In this document: positions 48,277 through 62,802 of the stretch, one piece after another
How positions within the stretch are numbered: the first letter of the stretch is position 1
How the letters are laid out: each line of letters begins with the position of its first letter
Assembly: GCF_905475395.1 (NCBI RefSeq)
Contig: NC_058339.1
Span: 52,647,172-52,711,171 of the forward strand
Direction: 5' to 3'
DNA: 64,000 nt
Source: Chrysoperla carnea
Taxonomy: Eukaryota > Arthropoda > Insecta > Neuroptera > Chrysopidae
Position numbers and translations under genes: made by a program
Notes under the pieces: generated by a model
The model's database searches: none
What the model was told of the DNA's origin: nothing
Seen by the model: the letters and a program-made list of their open reading frames with translations, nothing else

Positions 48277-49296
48277 TAAGTAAGCCAAGTTTGTATATTT
48301 TTGCTTCACAGAGAAGATAGTTATTGTTTGTTTGCTTCAATTATAATTTTTTGTAATTCTGTATAAAAGTTTTAAAAAAAGGTTAGATATTGTTTTATTA
48401 TTTGCAAGGAATATTTTAAAGTAGACATGTATCCATAGGTTCAAAATAAATACATGTTTGTAGTTTTTTATAAATTCAATTAAAAAAATGGTAAAAATTC
48501 GAAATAAGCTTTTTTAATTATAATCAAATAAGTCACTCAGATTTGTTCGCGTGTATATCTTTGATAGTGAATGACGAGATAGACATAGAAATGTATCTGG
48601 AGTTAAGTAAATAGTCTTGCATATTCACATATCTGGCCTGAAATGCTGACAATATTTATATGCTAGTTAGCATACTGGATTGATTTCAGGGTACACCTAC
48701 ATTGTAACAATGCTCCAATCCACATAATTATTAAAATAAGATAGTAAATTATACAATTAATTTATTAAAAAAAAAAAATTAGTTTATAATAAAATATTAT
48801 TTTTGATTACAAAATTTTTGAAGATAATCACTAAATTTAAAAAAAAATCACGAAAATACAAAATCGTATTCAGCGCTTGCTGCATAATTATTATCCCCCA
48901 TCATTAAATGAAATGTAATTAAATAAATTACATTTTTTTTTTGTAAAATACTAATTTTGTTTGGAATATTTATACCTAATATTAGTACTCTGCTTTTTTC
49001 ACAATTTTTAAAATTAAAAGAGTGTAGGTTCCAAATTAGCTGTATTATTTATCCACCATGCCTTAAAATTTCACGAACACAGTGTAAGATCTGAGACATC
49101 ATATTAGCATTTAAGAATATTCAGCTTGATCACAATCTTGTTTCTGATCGTTTAAGGTAAAAAAATACTGACGGAAAATATCAAAACCTTGATAGCATTA
49201 CTTATCATTAAGTTTCCTTTTTCAACTCCAAAAATTTCGTAATTAAAAAAATTGTTATATATCTTAACATATCACTTGTTATTTTTGATTCAGTTT

Positions 49297-52200
49297 TCAG
49301 TTCTCGTTTTGTTCTGAAAATCGTCCTATATATTCTTCTGATTCTCGTATATATTCTTCTGAAGTTGGGCCGTACGCTAGGTATGATTCTACAATTTAAA
49401 AAAATTAGCTGTCTATATATATGTGCTTAAAATAGGACTACATAAAGAAATGCTGTATATACCTTTCATCAGTTTGGAAATATTATCAAGTAAAAAATCT
49501 TTATCTCTCCCTTCTGAAATCAACATCTCTCTAAGGATATTAACCATTGCTATTTGTGAATTTGCTTTTGCTCGTAAGTAATACGCAGCCACACTAAACA
49601 TAAAAAAAATAATATTGTTGTGAAAAATTGTTTAAACTAGTAAAAAATAAAATGTAACGAGTAAAGTTGCATATGAATAAAATGTACTATATATGTACAA
49701 TATATAGGGATAAAATATATCGAGTAAAGTTGGTAATTTGGAACCTTACTATCGTTATAGAACGCCACATAAGTCTTTGTAACATACTGCCATTTACATT
49801 CCTGCATTGAAAAATATAAGTTATCAAAGCAGACACAAAAATCTTGTCACATTCTCTCAAATCTTATCTACTCAACGTTAGTAGAATTCAGGGCTGTAGC
49901 TAGAGTTGAATTTGAATTAGTGCAGCATTGGTTATAGGTAGGGCGGAAGTAAAAAATTTAACATAATTGATCTGCCCTCGAAGTACAGACTTCTAAATCA
50001 ATCACAATGTATATCACAGATCTTCTAGGTCGGTGATGTACATTCAAGAGCTATTCGTAGACAAATAATTTCTGTAACAGAACATGAGTATGGATCTAAG
50101 AACTATTAAATCCTCAATGATGAAGAACAAGCAAACAAGATGGTTGAACTTCCAGGTATGGATGTAGAGATCCACGCCTGAGTAAGTGAGGTAATAATTA
50201 ATTGTTGGGTGGAGTGATACGAGTAAATAGATACGCCCAAGTGTCATTTAATCATATTGTTTCTGAAAACTTATTATAATAATTAACAATAATACAAATA
50301 TTTAAAACACTCAATTTCAAGCTAAAGTGTATATTAGGGTTATAATTACATAGACCCTCCGCTTCATGTGAAATCGATTCAAAGCCCATCTATACACAGA
50401 ACAAAAATTATTATAATACGAAATGAATGTCACAAACCGTGGTATGTTCGGAAAAGTTTAGATACCTATCGCTACAATTTTTGTTATCTCAAACTATGAA
50501 CAAACAATTTAATTACAATAATTTATCTTAGTTTTGGTATTTTTAAGGTAGGGCAGGCATGGGCAAATGGGACTTACAGAATTCCCTCAAACTTCTGTAA
50601 CTAAAATACGAGTAAGTTAGTGACAACCAAAAATAAGAGTAAGTCAGAGAGACAACATTTTTTTTCTAACTATTTCATTACTATTAGAGAAACTGAGATA
50701 TTTAGAAGAGTCGTATACCCGTTTTGCTTTCTCCTCTATGAGCAATGCGAACTTGGATAAAGAGGCACACATAAAGTTATAACAATGGTGACTTAAATAA
50801 CTCGCCCATGCCTGAGGTAGGGCATTGCCCCCAAAATGCTCCCCCTAGCCTCAACCGTCTGTTACGTTCTATCTCCGACACTTTAAATGACCGCCTTAAT
50901 ATATGGCGTCTGTTTATTTTATGTATAAAATATTAAGTAATTCCAAATTACGCTAGTTTTTATTTGTTTTTATTTGTTTTTTTTTGTTTGTTTTTTTTTT
51001 TTTTTTTTTTTTAAATAATTTTAAGTAAAACTTTACCTCATAGCTATTAAAAGTCCACCAATAATTCCAGGTTTCGTTAAGTATGTGAGAACCTGAATAA
51101 AAGTATTATCTTGTTGTAATTGAAATATACCTTGAAATATTTTTTGTACAAATCTATCGTAGTCTTGAAACGGTCCACAATTAGACGGTTTAATTCTGGA
51201 ATATAAAAAATTTGTAAAGTTTTTATTTATTTATTAAGTTTAGAGTCACCCGATCCCTAAAAACAAGTTTTTTTACTCTTAAAATTTTTCGAATTAATCA
51301 ACTTGTATGTAATTATAAATGGCTTTTATGGATCGAGGACCCTTAATGAATAATTTTTAAATAAAACAACTGAAATACACTTTTAATTCCGTTCGAATTA
51401 TAAACAATTTGCTACTGAAGAGTTTATTGCAATCGAAACGCCGGTAACTAGTATATAGTATCATTAAAGTCACAAATTTTATTTTTACCAGATTTTTGAA
51501 ATCTGGTCCTTGGTCCCGCAGAGTTTTTGAATTTATTAAAAATTCTCAAGTTAAGCGGTATGATATATTTTTTATTTAATATATTTCTAATAAATTTTAT
51601 GAAAAGGTTTATTGCATAAACTTTTGAAAAATATTACGGAAATAAAATTATAATATCAGTTGATACTTTATAGATTTTCAAAATAAAAAACATACGTTGA
51701 TAAAATATAAATATAGTTAATTATTACAACAAGCAGTGATGTAAAAGTCATTACTAAATATAAAGTTTTTGTTTGTGCAGCCCTCCATGTTTGCCGTGGT
51801 GGAATAGAAAAATATAAAACTGATGTACGTTGCATATAAAATTGTAAAAAAATTTTTAAAATAATGACTAGTGGTAATAATGGTGAGAAAAAAAACCCAA
51901 CCCAAAATAATGTTTGTGAATAAATTAAATCCAAAGTGTTATGTGCAATATCAAACTCTGGTACTGGTATAAATCTTTGGGTTAATCTTCTGTAAAAAAA
52001 ATAAATTAAATTAAATGATAAAAATTAAAACTTATTGTAACTTAATTGGGTTGATGGGTTGATCATTGAATTAGTGCATGAATTGTAAATATTCCCCGTT
52101 CTCCGTTATCGTTCACTAAAGCAGTCTTTTCATGGATTCGCCATTTTTATCTTATTTAAGACTTCTAATAATTTTTACCCTAATCAATCATCAATATTTT

Positions 52201-55200
52201 TCACATGTAGCTGGTCTCCAGTACATTTGTACATGTACTTTGAAAAAGGACAATCGCCGCTTCCATTATTTTTAACAATAGTATGGAATCAATATAAAAG
52301 AAATAAAATTAGGTATCTATTTCTCTATTTTTCAGACCCAAACACAACTTTTTTTAGTTACTGTATGATCAAGTCGCGTCGCGATGTTAAAAATTATGGG
52401 AAGGACACTCAAGAAAAGTTTCCATAAGCCCAATGTATGAATCTTAAGTATCAATATTCAGAAAAGATTAGCGGGTGCTGTCGTTTGCTTTTAACACCTT
52501 CACAGTTAACTTTTGTTATTTCGTTTCGGTATAGTACATTGTGTGTAAGTAAAAAAGGATGATGATACTAAAGTGTAAAATATTATCTTTACTGACAATC
52601 AGTGTAAGTAGTGTATATAAAAATAAGCTACACAAGAGAACATTTTTTTCTCTTTTATTATATTTTAAAAATAAAAGTTTTTTCTTTGCCATAATAAAAA
52701 GTCTCTGATTCATGAATCGGAAAAGGTTAAATAAAAAGATTTTTTCCTTCTAACATGTCTTTGACACTTACATAAATATCTGAAGAGCGAGTCATAGTCA
52801 ATTTTAAGCAATAAACAGAGGACAATGACAACAGGACAAGAATAAATGGTAAAAATATATAAATTGTAGAGTCTTTAGTACTACAAAAACTTACGTGTAT
52901 ATTAAGTAATGACAAATACGACAAATAAATAAAACAACAAATGAAAATAAAAAATCCATAACAATTAGTCGATAAACTTCTTGTGCTAAATTAGTTTCCC
53001 AACACTATAAAAATAAACAATAAAAAGATAGCGAGCATGCTGTTAAAAAATTAAATCTGGAAGTACGCTTTACTAAGTGATCGCAGGCCATAGGAAAAAC
53101 TAAGTTTCGGTAAGCAAAAAACCATTTTTTATAATTTTTTTAAATTGTTTATAAAACCCGATCAAATTTTCAATATGATAGCGATCAAGTAGTAAAATTC
53201 ACTCGAAGTAAAATTCAATAAGTTTATAAATGTTCCTGATTGTAAAAAAATTTACCTCGACAAATTTTCGACTTAACCAAAACGTAACTAAAACAATCAT
53301 AATTACACTTTCCAATACGAAAGTTCGCAACAAAGTTATATAGAGTGCAATTCGTGGTGACGAATAATCTTCATACCTGAAAATTTTTTTGCATTAGAAT
53401 ATCTATAACTTTCAAAGAATATTAAGTAGATAGTCGTAACACAATCGCATTCAGTCGAAAAAAGAATCGGAAATATAAAAAAGACCTTTTCCCAATTTTC
53501 AGATGATATTAAATGTAGCATGAAAAAAAGGAAAAGTCAATCCTGCCGAATCCATATGAAAAATGAGCCTCGGAAAAATTTCCTAAAAATTTGAAACAAA
53601 GACCTCATTGGTTACAAAACTCAATAGTTTTGCGTATACACAAACCTTACTACTACTAATTCACAAATATAATAATTTCGATGTATTCCTCAAGTTCGGT
53701 AGGGTTAAAAGTATCTCAAATTTTTCTTCTATAACTAATGTTTTCCATATTTTCTTCAGGGTCTTTAATGTTCATTGTACTTTAAATTAAAGAAGAAAAT
53801 TGTTTTAAATACCTTACTATAAATGAAAATAATTTTGGATATATATTCATGATCGTTGTTATAGTAAATGCAACAAGTAATCCAAAACTTTGCCTAGGTG
53901 TAATTTTTCGATCATCGTTGGAATCAGATATGTTCGGATATTTGGTATTATAATAAAGTTTTAAGAGTTTCCATAATAAAATCATAGTCAATACTAATAT
54001 AAACAGAACAATACCATGTACAGAGACTTTTGTCATAAATGACCAAAATCGACGTAGCCATGATATTTTTTGTTTTTGTTTACGTTCTTCATCTAAAAGC
54101 TCCTAAAAATATATCAATATTAAATGTTGCTAATCACATTTACCAAAATATTTATGATATACAATTATGTAGATGTTATATTTACATTATCTTTAATCGA
54201 TCGGAGAAAACACTATTCTAATGGAATTTTGGGCGTTGTCGCAGAAAGTATGTTTCTAATCATCAAATGAACCCAATTTTTTTATTTTTAGCATTAAAAT
54301 CATCATATATACTGAGATTTATTTAAATTAAAGGAAGATAAATTGGTATTGGTTTTCTTCAGGGTAAGTAATTGAAAAAATCACGAATAACTTTTTATTT
54401 TAGAATTTGATAAAATTCGGTTTGTAATTTAGACAATTTTAACACAAAAATCGGATTCATTCGATGATTGGAAACAAACTTTTTCAAAAATCATAATAAG
54501 TCAAGCATTTTCTCTAGTATCGCCCAGATTTATACATGAAACCGTATATTTTGGAGAGATTTTTTGAGGTGACTCAAGAACCAATCATCTAATAGTCAAA
54601 TGAATTGAATTTTTGTTTATTGAGGCTTATTTACCCCATGTATTTATTCCATAAACACATGGAATTAATGATGTTAATAAAAAACATTGACTATGCATTT
54701 AAGGTAAAAAAAAATTTAAACATCCATTTTATTGTTGGATATATTCCCTGATAATTCCCACGTTTTTTAGTTCGTGTCTGCTCTGATATATTTATTGGTT
54801 GTATTTTGATTGACTTTGTTTTATGCGATTAAACAACTTTCAATCATACTTTCACACTCAATGTGATTCAGAAAAACCTCAATAAATCGAGCTCTGCAAA
54901 TCAGCACCTATTCTGCTTAATAGACATAACCCTGAACACAATTTTGGTTTATTATGCAATGATTCTTTAATCACTAGCAGGTTCAATAACAATCTTTAAA
55001 TCCTTGTTTCAACTAATGAGACTTAATAAGGTTTTACTGTACATGATTTTTACTCTCTTACACGTAGTTCATGGTAAATGATTTGTGAGTTTAAATTTGC
55101 AGCTTTTTCATCTGCTATATTAAAATCCCAGCTGCAAAATACTTTATTTGCATATACATTTTTTAATCCACCAGCAGTTTCGATAAAATTTTTACGGTAA

Positions 55201-57977
55201 GTTTTAGCCATCCTACAAAAAAAAAAAACATTTAAGTTTGTAATAATTTTGACTCTACGCACATTTCGATACGATGTTTCAAAAACATTTTATTTTATTG
55301 AAAAAGATACGTCGTCATAGGTCATATATATCCAATTATTGGAATTCCTTAAAAACAGACTTCGGATCAAATAACAATTGTTTTTTTGAAGGGATCCCAA
55401 TAATGTGATTTTTACGGTGGACAGCTATCTTACGAGGGTTATCGTCTGTAAAGAATCATAAAAAGTTGGGTTTACTTACTGAATTGATAAACCAAAAAAA
55501 CATATAATATATAAACACATCATTGTGAAAAAATATGCCAATGGCATATTATAATATGTATAGTCATCTAATGAAAACGAATGATTACCATAAACACCAT
55601 AGTATAATATTGTTTCAGTTAAGTAACCCTAAAAATAAAGCTAATTAAATTCAGTTAGTTATATTGGATTTTAATACCAAGAAAGACTATGTGGCGATAG
55701 AAAATAGAACTATAGTTATGTAGCTCCATAGATACATAATATTTAACGGAAATGTTGTCTAAATCTTGTAAACCATACGCACATACCATACACATATTAA
55801 AGAGGTTAATGTAACAATTTTTACAACACAAATTTTGTTAAAGAATTATATAAAAGAATTAAAATAATTGTTTTTATATTAATTTGCGTCATTATGTCTG
55901 TTATAAAAGTAAATCGCGAGTTAATTTTGCATAAATTTCTAAATTGTAGCCAGGAAATAATAATTTCACACAAAACTATAAAATGTATATGAAAGCATTT
56001 AACCTAAGGTCAAAATGTAAATCGAAAACAAAAAATTATAAAACTGAAGTCCTAAATTTGTATAAAACAATTATATATAAAAAATTTACTTGTAGTTTAT
56101 TTAAACTACAAAGTTTATCTAAAACAAGTGAACAAGAACAATTGACTGAGTTAATTGTTAAAATACCAGTATAGACCTTGTTGATTACGCATTCGTTTAT
56201 TTTTTACGTCATGTAAGTAAAAAAAAGCAAACAAACATATAAATATAGGTATCTGTTTGTTATATAGGTATATACTATATAATGTTTCTAATCTAATTTG
56301 CGCCCTCATGGGTAAACAGTAATGTTTACGAATTACGAAATGTTACAAACAAAAGTTATGTATTTTTTTATAAGGAACATTTTTTACATTTATACTTTTT
56401 TTCTATCTCTTAAGGTTTACAAGATGGGTCCTATGAACCCAAGACCTTGATCTATGTTGCTCATTTACGAACTTGATCTCAATTTTTACGTCCTGAGCAC
56501 GCTATGAAAATCAGCTTAATATCTCTTTTTGTTTTTGAGTTATAGTGTTCAGCGACGACGGACGAACGGACAGACAACCGAAAATGGACTAATTAGGTGA
56601 TCAGATATACCAAAGATTTGTTCGTAGCATCAGTATTTTAAGGCGTTACAAACTTGGGACTAAACTTAATATACCTTGATATATATTACATATATACATG
56701 GTATAAAAGTATTAAAACTATAGCAATTATTAAAGACTCGGGTGCCAATATGGCAGACAGTACATTAAGATGTATAATGAAGTAGGCATTTTTGTCTTCT
56801 GTGAAGATACTATATTAGTTTCAGAGTCCAATAAAAAAATTTACTACGGCCATTCGAACCGTAGATTTAGATTTTTATCATTTCCCCTAAAAGAAATTAA
56901 AATTCCTCAACAAATTCCGATTTTAAATTTTTTCCCGGTCGCTCGTCACTCAGTTTTAAGGTCCTCTTAGTGTTTTGCATCTATTAAAATTTCCATACCT
57001 CTCCTGTGATCAAATCCATAAAATTGAAATTAATACTTCCATTCTTGTAAGAAAATTCAGTTTCATTTATCTGATACAATAATTGTGGCAATACCAGAAA
57101 TGCTACCGAAATAAGTAACAAAAATAAATTCATTGTAAACATAGATCGTAAAAATTGAAAATATGTAACTACACCGGATCCACAATGACCTTCAACTCTT
57201 TTTAATGTACCATGCCATAATTTGAGTCCATCACTTAAACTGCGAACAGCTTCCTCACACTGAAAATAATATATATTTGAATATAAGAAGTTTGAATATA
57301 AAAGAGGTTCTTTATCGTTACCTTTGATAAAGACATTCCAATACGGTATTTAAATAACTTCCATGAAGTTATAGGTCTAGAATTTACTTTTTTGGATGAT
57401 TTATCTAGTCTCTGTTTTACAGCGCGTTTTATTGATAAACAATGTGTCATTTCACGTAAAAATTCACTGCAATTATTTCAAATAAGTTAAATTTATCCTA
57501 AAAAAAAACTATTTGTAGAATGCGTACATGCGATGTTGTTTAGCTAAAGGATTATCCTGCATAAAATTTTCATCCTCTTCCATTTGTTTAGCAATTTGTG
57601 CAGCATGTTGTTCCAAAAGTGGTGTAGATGCATCTGTATCATCATCGTATTCTAAAGAATTCATATTTCTGCATCTTCTTAATCGGAGTGTCATTACCAG
57701 ATGTGCAGCGGCTCTAAATGGCCCCACTGTTTAAAAAAAATTAAGCAGGATGTAATGAAAATGAAATAGAAATTCATTGTTTTTTGTTATGACCGGGAAT
57801 TATGTTAAAAATAAGCTAAATTTGTTACTTACCTATGTTGTTTCTCGATGGTAATTCATTAATAGTTTTATTTCGATGGAATGTTTGAATTTTTGATTCC
57901 AGGTTTTGATTTCCATCACCAATACTATTCGAATCCGCCGAGGTTGTGCTAATGCTTTCAATTAATTCGTTTAACAT
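49297..57977 (-). CDS. Transmembrane channel-like (TMC) protein, complete, 13 exons
   Basis: This is a plasma-membrane protein of the TMC/OSCA superfamily, whose TMC1/2 members are mechanotransduction pore subunits. Exons: 57833-57977, 57528-57726, 57322-57466, 56999-57259, 55480-55628, 55062-55212, 53813-54102, 53256-53376, about 52894-53003, 51696-51989, 51037-51195, 49463-49593, 49297-49388. Phases agree and give 748 aa. Start ATG at 57977-57975, stop TGA at 49299-49297. The hallmark CWETNLAQEVYRLIVMDFLF opens exon 9. Other family blocks are WKLFKYRIGMSLSK, ANKVFCSWDFNI, SPRIALYITLLR and TLFWVGFFFSPLLP. About ten hydrophobic segments are visible; the N-terminus is acidic and cytosolic. The size resembles insect TMC7-like proteins rather than the very large fly Tmc (family memory). 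A repeat copy sits in intron 4. Confidence 0.93.
50985..51013. repeat. T-rich homopolymer in TMC intron 11
   Basis: A TTTGTTTG-broken run of thymines (over 20 uninterrupted) begins about 25 bp beyond the exon 11 donor. It may be a length-variable tract or the tail of a minus-strand retrocopy, but no retrocopy body is visible. Confidence 0.5.
56125..56706 (+). repeat. GTGAAAACAAAC repeat family, near full-length copy
   Basis: Starts AAGTGAACAAGAACAATTG, then TGAGTTAATTGTTAAAATACC, TTTGCGCCCTCATGG, the GACGGACAGACAACCG-like tract, GCGTTACAAACTTGGGACTA and a final ACATGGTATAAAA. It lies in TMC intron 4, antisense to the gene. It has several small differences from 58288-58975, including lack of the internal duplication seen there. 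Confidence 0.85.
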
Positions 57978-58287
57978 TTTCTTAGCATTCAAGAGTCAAC
58001 ACATAAACAGTTACTTTTCATTAAATTATGCATTTATTGAATTGTGTCATGCCTTCTTATCGACGATGACGAAAATTGATACTTGGTAGGAAATTGATAA
58101 GATAAATTAAAATGATAATCATATCAAATTTTTTAAACGCATTTTGAAACAATGCCGTCTCTAATTTTAAAAGTGTCAAGTTATTTTGACAGTTGTTCCA
58201 AACTGTTTTACACGACCAACTTTAATTTATACTGTGCTTCGTAATGTAAAATGTAGATGTCTGTACATATATCAAACCTTCAATAGG

Positions 58288-58975
58288 AATAACAAGTGAA
58301 AACAAACAATTGACTGAGTTAATTGTTGAAATACCATGCATAGACAGTGTTGATTACTCTATCACATTACACATAGATACATGTCACACATACATACTTG
58401 TCATTCATACATAAATGATATTCTCATACAATACATAGGTACTATACAATTTAAGCCTAATTTGCGCCATCATGGGTAAACAGTGATGTTTACGAAAAAA
58501 TGTTTCAAACAAAAGTTGGTTATTTTTTTATAAGGAATATTTTTTACATTTAAACTTTTGTTCTATCTCTAACGATTACAAGATGGGTCCTACGGACCCG
58601 AGACCCAATTGACCTATGTTGCTCATTTACGAACTCGACCTCACTTTTTACGTCCTGAGTACGCTGTAAAAATTTCAGATTGATATCTTATTTCGTTTTT
58701 CAGCTTGATACCCAATTGACCTATGTTGCTCATTTACGAACTCGACCTCACTTTTTACGTCCTGAGTACGCTGTAAAAATTTCAGCTTGATATCTTATTT
58801 CGTTTTTGAGTTATCGTGTTGACAGACAGACGGACAGACAACCGAAAATGGACTAATTAGGTGATTTTATAAACACCTATACCAAAATTTTGTTCAAAGC
58901 ATCAATATTTTTAAGCGTTACAAACTTGGGACTAAACTTAGTATACCTTGCATATTACATATGTGCATGGTATAA
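58288..58975 (+). repeat. GTGAAAACAAAC repeat family, longest copy, with internal tandem duplication
   Basis: It runs from AACAAGTGAAAACAAACAAT to GTGCATGGTATAAAA. Near the left end ATACCATGCA occurs, and near the right end its complement TGCATGGTAT, a subterminal inverted repeat. A segment of about 105 bp starting CCCAATTGACCTATGTTGCT is duplicated in tandem (about 58602-58708 and 58709-58812) with almost no differences. No ORF of note. Related copies: 12355, 21350, 43325, 47597, 56125. It lies 0.3 kb upstream of the TMC start. Confidence 0.85.
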
Positions 58976-61189
58976 AAAGTTACAGAAAAAGTACCTATTA
59001 GTGCACGAACTAGAACTAATTAGTAAAATAGTTTGTGAACTGGCAGCCGACTGAAACTTTGTATTTTGATTGATCAGTAAAAAGCTCAGTCTAAATCACA
59101 ACGAATTTTTCTTGACCAGTTGCGAGGCGTCTAGCTTAGACCTATAATTTTTTGTAAAAAAAAAAAACACTTTAATAGACATGCATGAAGGCTGGAAAGA
59201 CCGTGGTGAGCTCTGACTAATAAATGCTCACACGAAGATATCTAGATTTTTGCTTGAAAATCGAGTTCGTAGACGATTACGGGTAAATTTCCGAATATTT
59301 TTGCTTGAAAATTTTTCAGTTAATACTTCATTATATTGTCAAGAAAACCACAAAGAAAATAATCAGAAATATCAGTACATTAGACGAGGCTTTTGTTTAT
59401 TTACATGTAAACGAGGCTATTAATTTAAAAAATAATTATTTTTTGTTTTGGACAGACATATCAAATACCTCCCATCTTTGTCAAAAAGCGCTGTTTGATA
59501 AAGGTAAAACACATTAGATTTTTTTTTGTTGAATAGTTATTTTACAACTCTTCGAAACAAAAAGCATATCGATGAAAAGGCATTGTTTCATATATATAAA
59601 ATATGTAATTTCTTTTCTTTTATTCAAATGATCGAAGCAAAACTAGTTTTCCCGAATTCCTGAGGAAATTCTGCATATAATAAATATTTTTCCAACTTTG
59701 TTCGAAAAATCTTAATAATATGAGCATGGAATACCGGTCGTCTACATGGGCTCTTTTTTCGGCTGCTTTTAAAACCTGCTTTCACGATGCGTATAATCTT
59801 TTAAAATTATATACTTAACTGTATGAATTGGTAAAATAACTGTATATGATTTCTTCCATATTTAATGAGAAATTTATTTATTTTCACATTTAATGATGGT
59901 TTAATTTCACAATGAATTGTTTGAATTTTAATTTTGAAATTTTATGTAAAAAATTTAATTGAAAATTGCGTATTAATTAATAAAGTATCTTTATATTTAC
60001 CGCTCTTAAATTTTAACGAATTGTTGAATATTTAAAAAATGTTTAGCACTTCTATCTAAACATAAAGGACCTACCAATAGAGAAAGCGCTTCCTTTTTAC
60101 ATGCCAGACAGACTATTCAGTTTATTCATTATAGTTGTATTTAAATATTTTTTAGCATCAATCATTTTAAACCATTGATTTTAGAAAGGATTCTTTGAAG
60201 GAGAGTTAAAAAACGAATAAAACTTCAAATATATGATTTATTAATAATACAATATATTTTATTTTTCATAATATAATCTAAACAATTGATATTATTCATA
60301 TATACAAAATGTTATACAATATTTTTTCAATAACATTGGTTAATATACAGAGTTTTCTTTTCACATGGCTCTTAGAGGTTTAGACACAATGTAATTTTAT
60401 AGTTTTTCGTAATCTGAACCTTAAAATATCTCATAAAAACTTTGTTTACAAAAAAAGAGGTGGTTAATTAATTGAAAAATATATTACGATATCTTTTGGA
60501 GAAATCTAAACGATTTCAATTGGATTTATTTATCAATTAGATTTCAATAGTAGTTAGTAATAAAGTTATATAATCATAAACATAATTTTTATGTAAAAGA
60601 CATTTGTTGACTCTTTTTATAAAGATTATCATAAAGTATAAAAAACCCAAAGTGTCACGTTTCAAATATATTCTGTATATAATTCTAAAAACTATAAAGT
60701 ATAATATATATCAACATTTTTATTTTATACAATTGTTTAAGAAGGAACAATTTATTTACAAAATGGTACACATAAAATAGTTATCTTGATTTTTGTAGAA
60801 AAAATAATTTTTGAAAATAACAAATTCTATCAATATATTATTATTTCAAATACTGATTGATTTGATATTTACTAAATGAGAAAATATTAGCTTATTTTCT
60901 TAACACAAATTAATGTTTAACGTGTTTAAATGTGCTACGTTATTTGAAAATCCAAAATTACCTCAAATAAGCTTGAATAATGCAATTAAAAAAAAAGGAA
61001 AAGTAAATTTTATGTTTTTAAAATCTCTGTTTAATTCAATAGGATCTTTTACATGCGACGTAAAAATAATGCCAAATAATTCACTGAACAATATGCTTTT
61101 CTGTAAAGAATAATAGTAGAGAGGAGAGTTGTAGTTTATAAAACAAATGAAAAAGCGTTCTTACGTAAGTTAATTGACTTTAGAATATA

Positions 61190-61558
61190 CAGTTTGGCAA
61201 CCATGTCGTTAGCCATTTATAAAATATGAAGTAAGAAAAGTATACTTAATATATGAAGTAAGACGTTCTTATGCATAAAACAAAGAAAACAACACAGCAG
61301 TGTTGTATAGCAATCATATAGGTAGGTTTGATATGTCTATTGACAGCGATCATATCACATAGGAGACAGTGCCTTGAATAAAGCATGATTGCTACCAATA
61401 GACACACCAAACCTGCCTGGATATGTGATTGCTATAAAACGCTGTGTTGTTTTCTATGTTTTATGCCTAAGAACGTCTTACTTCATGTATTATACATGAA
61501 GTATATACTCTTGTTTCTTCATATATTATAAATGGCTAACGAGATGGTTGCCAAACCG
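61190..61558. mobile_element. TA-flanked MITE (369 bp) with long inverted arms
   Basis: Ends CAGTTTGGCAACCATGTCGT and its inverted partner (one or two differences) lie between TA dinucleotides (61188-61189, 61559-61560). The arms continue with AAGTAAGACGTTCTTA, AAAACAACACAGC and TAGACA blocks for about 170 bp each. A start with CAGT and a TA target suggest Tc1/mariner. No coding. Confidence 0.85.
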
Positions 61559-62802
61559 TATGGCAACTCTGTAATAAAACAGTATCTTAGGTAACAGAAC
61601 ACTTAAAGAATTGTAGGTTCATACATATGTTCGGTTCAAAGGACCAAATAAGAGGTTGTTACTTATCAATAAATTTCGTTTTCTTTTTATTGTGAGGGAT
61701 AATTTATTAGAATTTACATTAAAATTTATTATTGATCGTCTATGAATATAAAAATGCGAAATTGTAATGAAAACTAACAATGAATTGGGTTTTATTATCA
61801 CTTTATCCGTTATTGTAAAGTTAATGAGTAATTTATTAATTATATCATTTTTAATTGTAATTCTGGTATTGTGAAATATTCAAATTTGAGTATGTAAAAA
61901 TTCAAAATTTCTTTCGTTTTCTCAAATTTAATCGTTAATAAAGACTAATTTCATAACGTTTTTTATTTCAAAATTTGAACAAATTAAAAATAATATTTTG
62001 GATTTATTTTTACGTATATTTTTAGATGCCTTTAATTAGAATAGATCTCTAATCAAAGGGAAATTTTGCACAAGAAAAGCATCATGTTGTCTGATTAATT
62101 CTGTAGCGAAAAGTATCCAAAGAAACCATAGTTGGTTTTATAGCCAGTATTGGAAACATCGTAGAAAATGTATTCAATCAAGTGTTCTTTTTAGTTAAAA
62201 ATTTGTAATTTATTTCTATTGAGCTATGAATTATAGAATAGTAGAAACTATATGTACAATAACAATTTTTTTACATTAATAATAGAATGTGAGAATATTT
62301 TGTATATTTCAGATAGCCAAGAAAACTATCGTACGAATTGTTATCATTAAACCTACGCCTACTCTATAATAGAAGTTTTGCTTGAATTTAGGAAATGGTT
62401 TCATGAAGATTTCCTACTTCAACAAACTGTCATCAAAACCATTTTATTCATTTTTAAATAAGAATTCGTACGAAAGAATCTTGGGTCTTAAATTATTTAC
62501 ATATGTTTTATTATACAAGTTCATCAGTTTATCTGCGTTTCTTAATAGAAAAATAATAATTTTACAATTTTTTTTTTGACAGTTAAGTGAGTATTTTTTA
62601 TAAACATCTATTTTAGTATTTTAATATGAACTCTTCTTAATAGATCGGTTTTTTTTTTTTTTTTTTCAAAATATTATTTTCATAATAATTAATTTTATTT
62701 AATTTATACATAATTATTTATAATATATAAATATTCAAGAATTTATATAATTTCATATCTATTTTCAGTTCTTATAATCACAGCTAATAAATACAATGTA
62801 TC

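Larger units (their letters stand above)
46481..49296. other. Spacer between convergent zinc-finger and TMC genes
   Basis: AT-rich DNA with the two 3' UTRs, a repeat fragment (47597-47766) and the mariner palindrome (47767-48276). Nothing else recognisable was found in 46481-47590 or 48280-49290. Confidence 0.6.
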
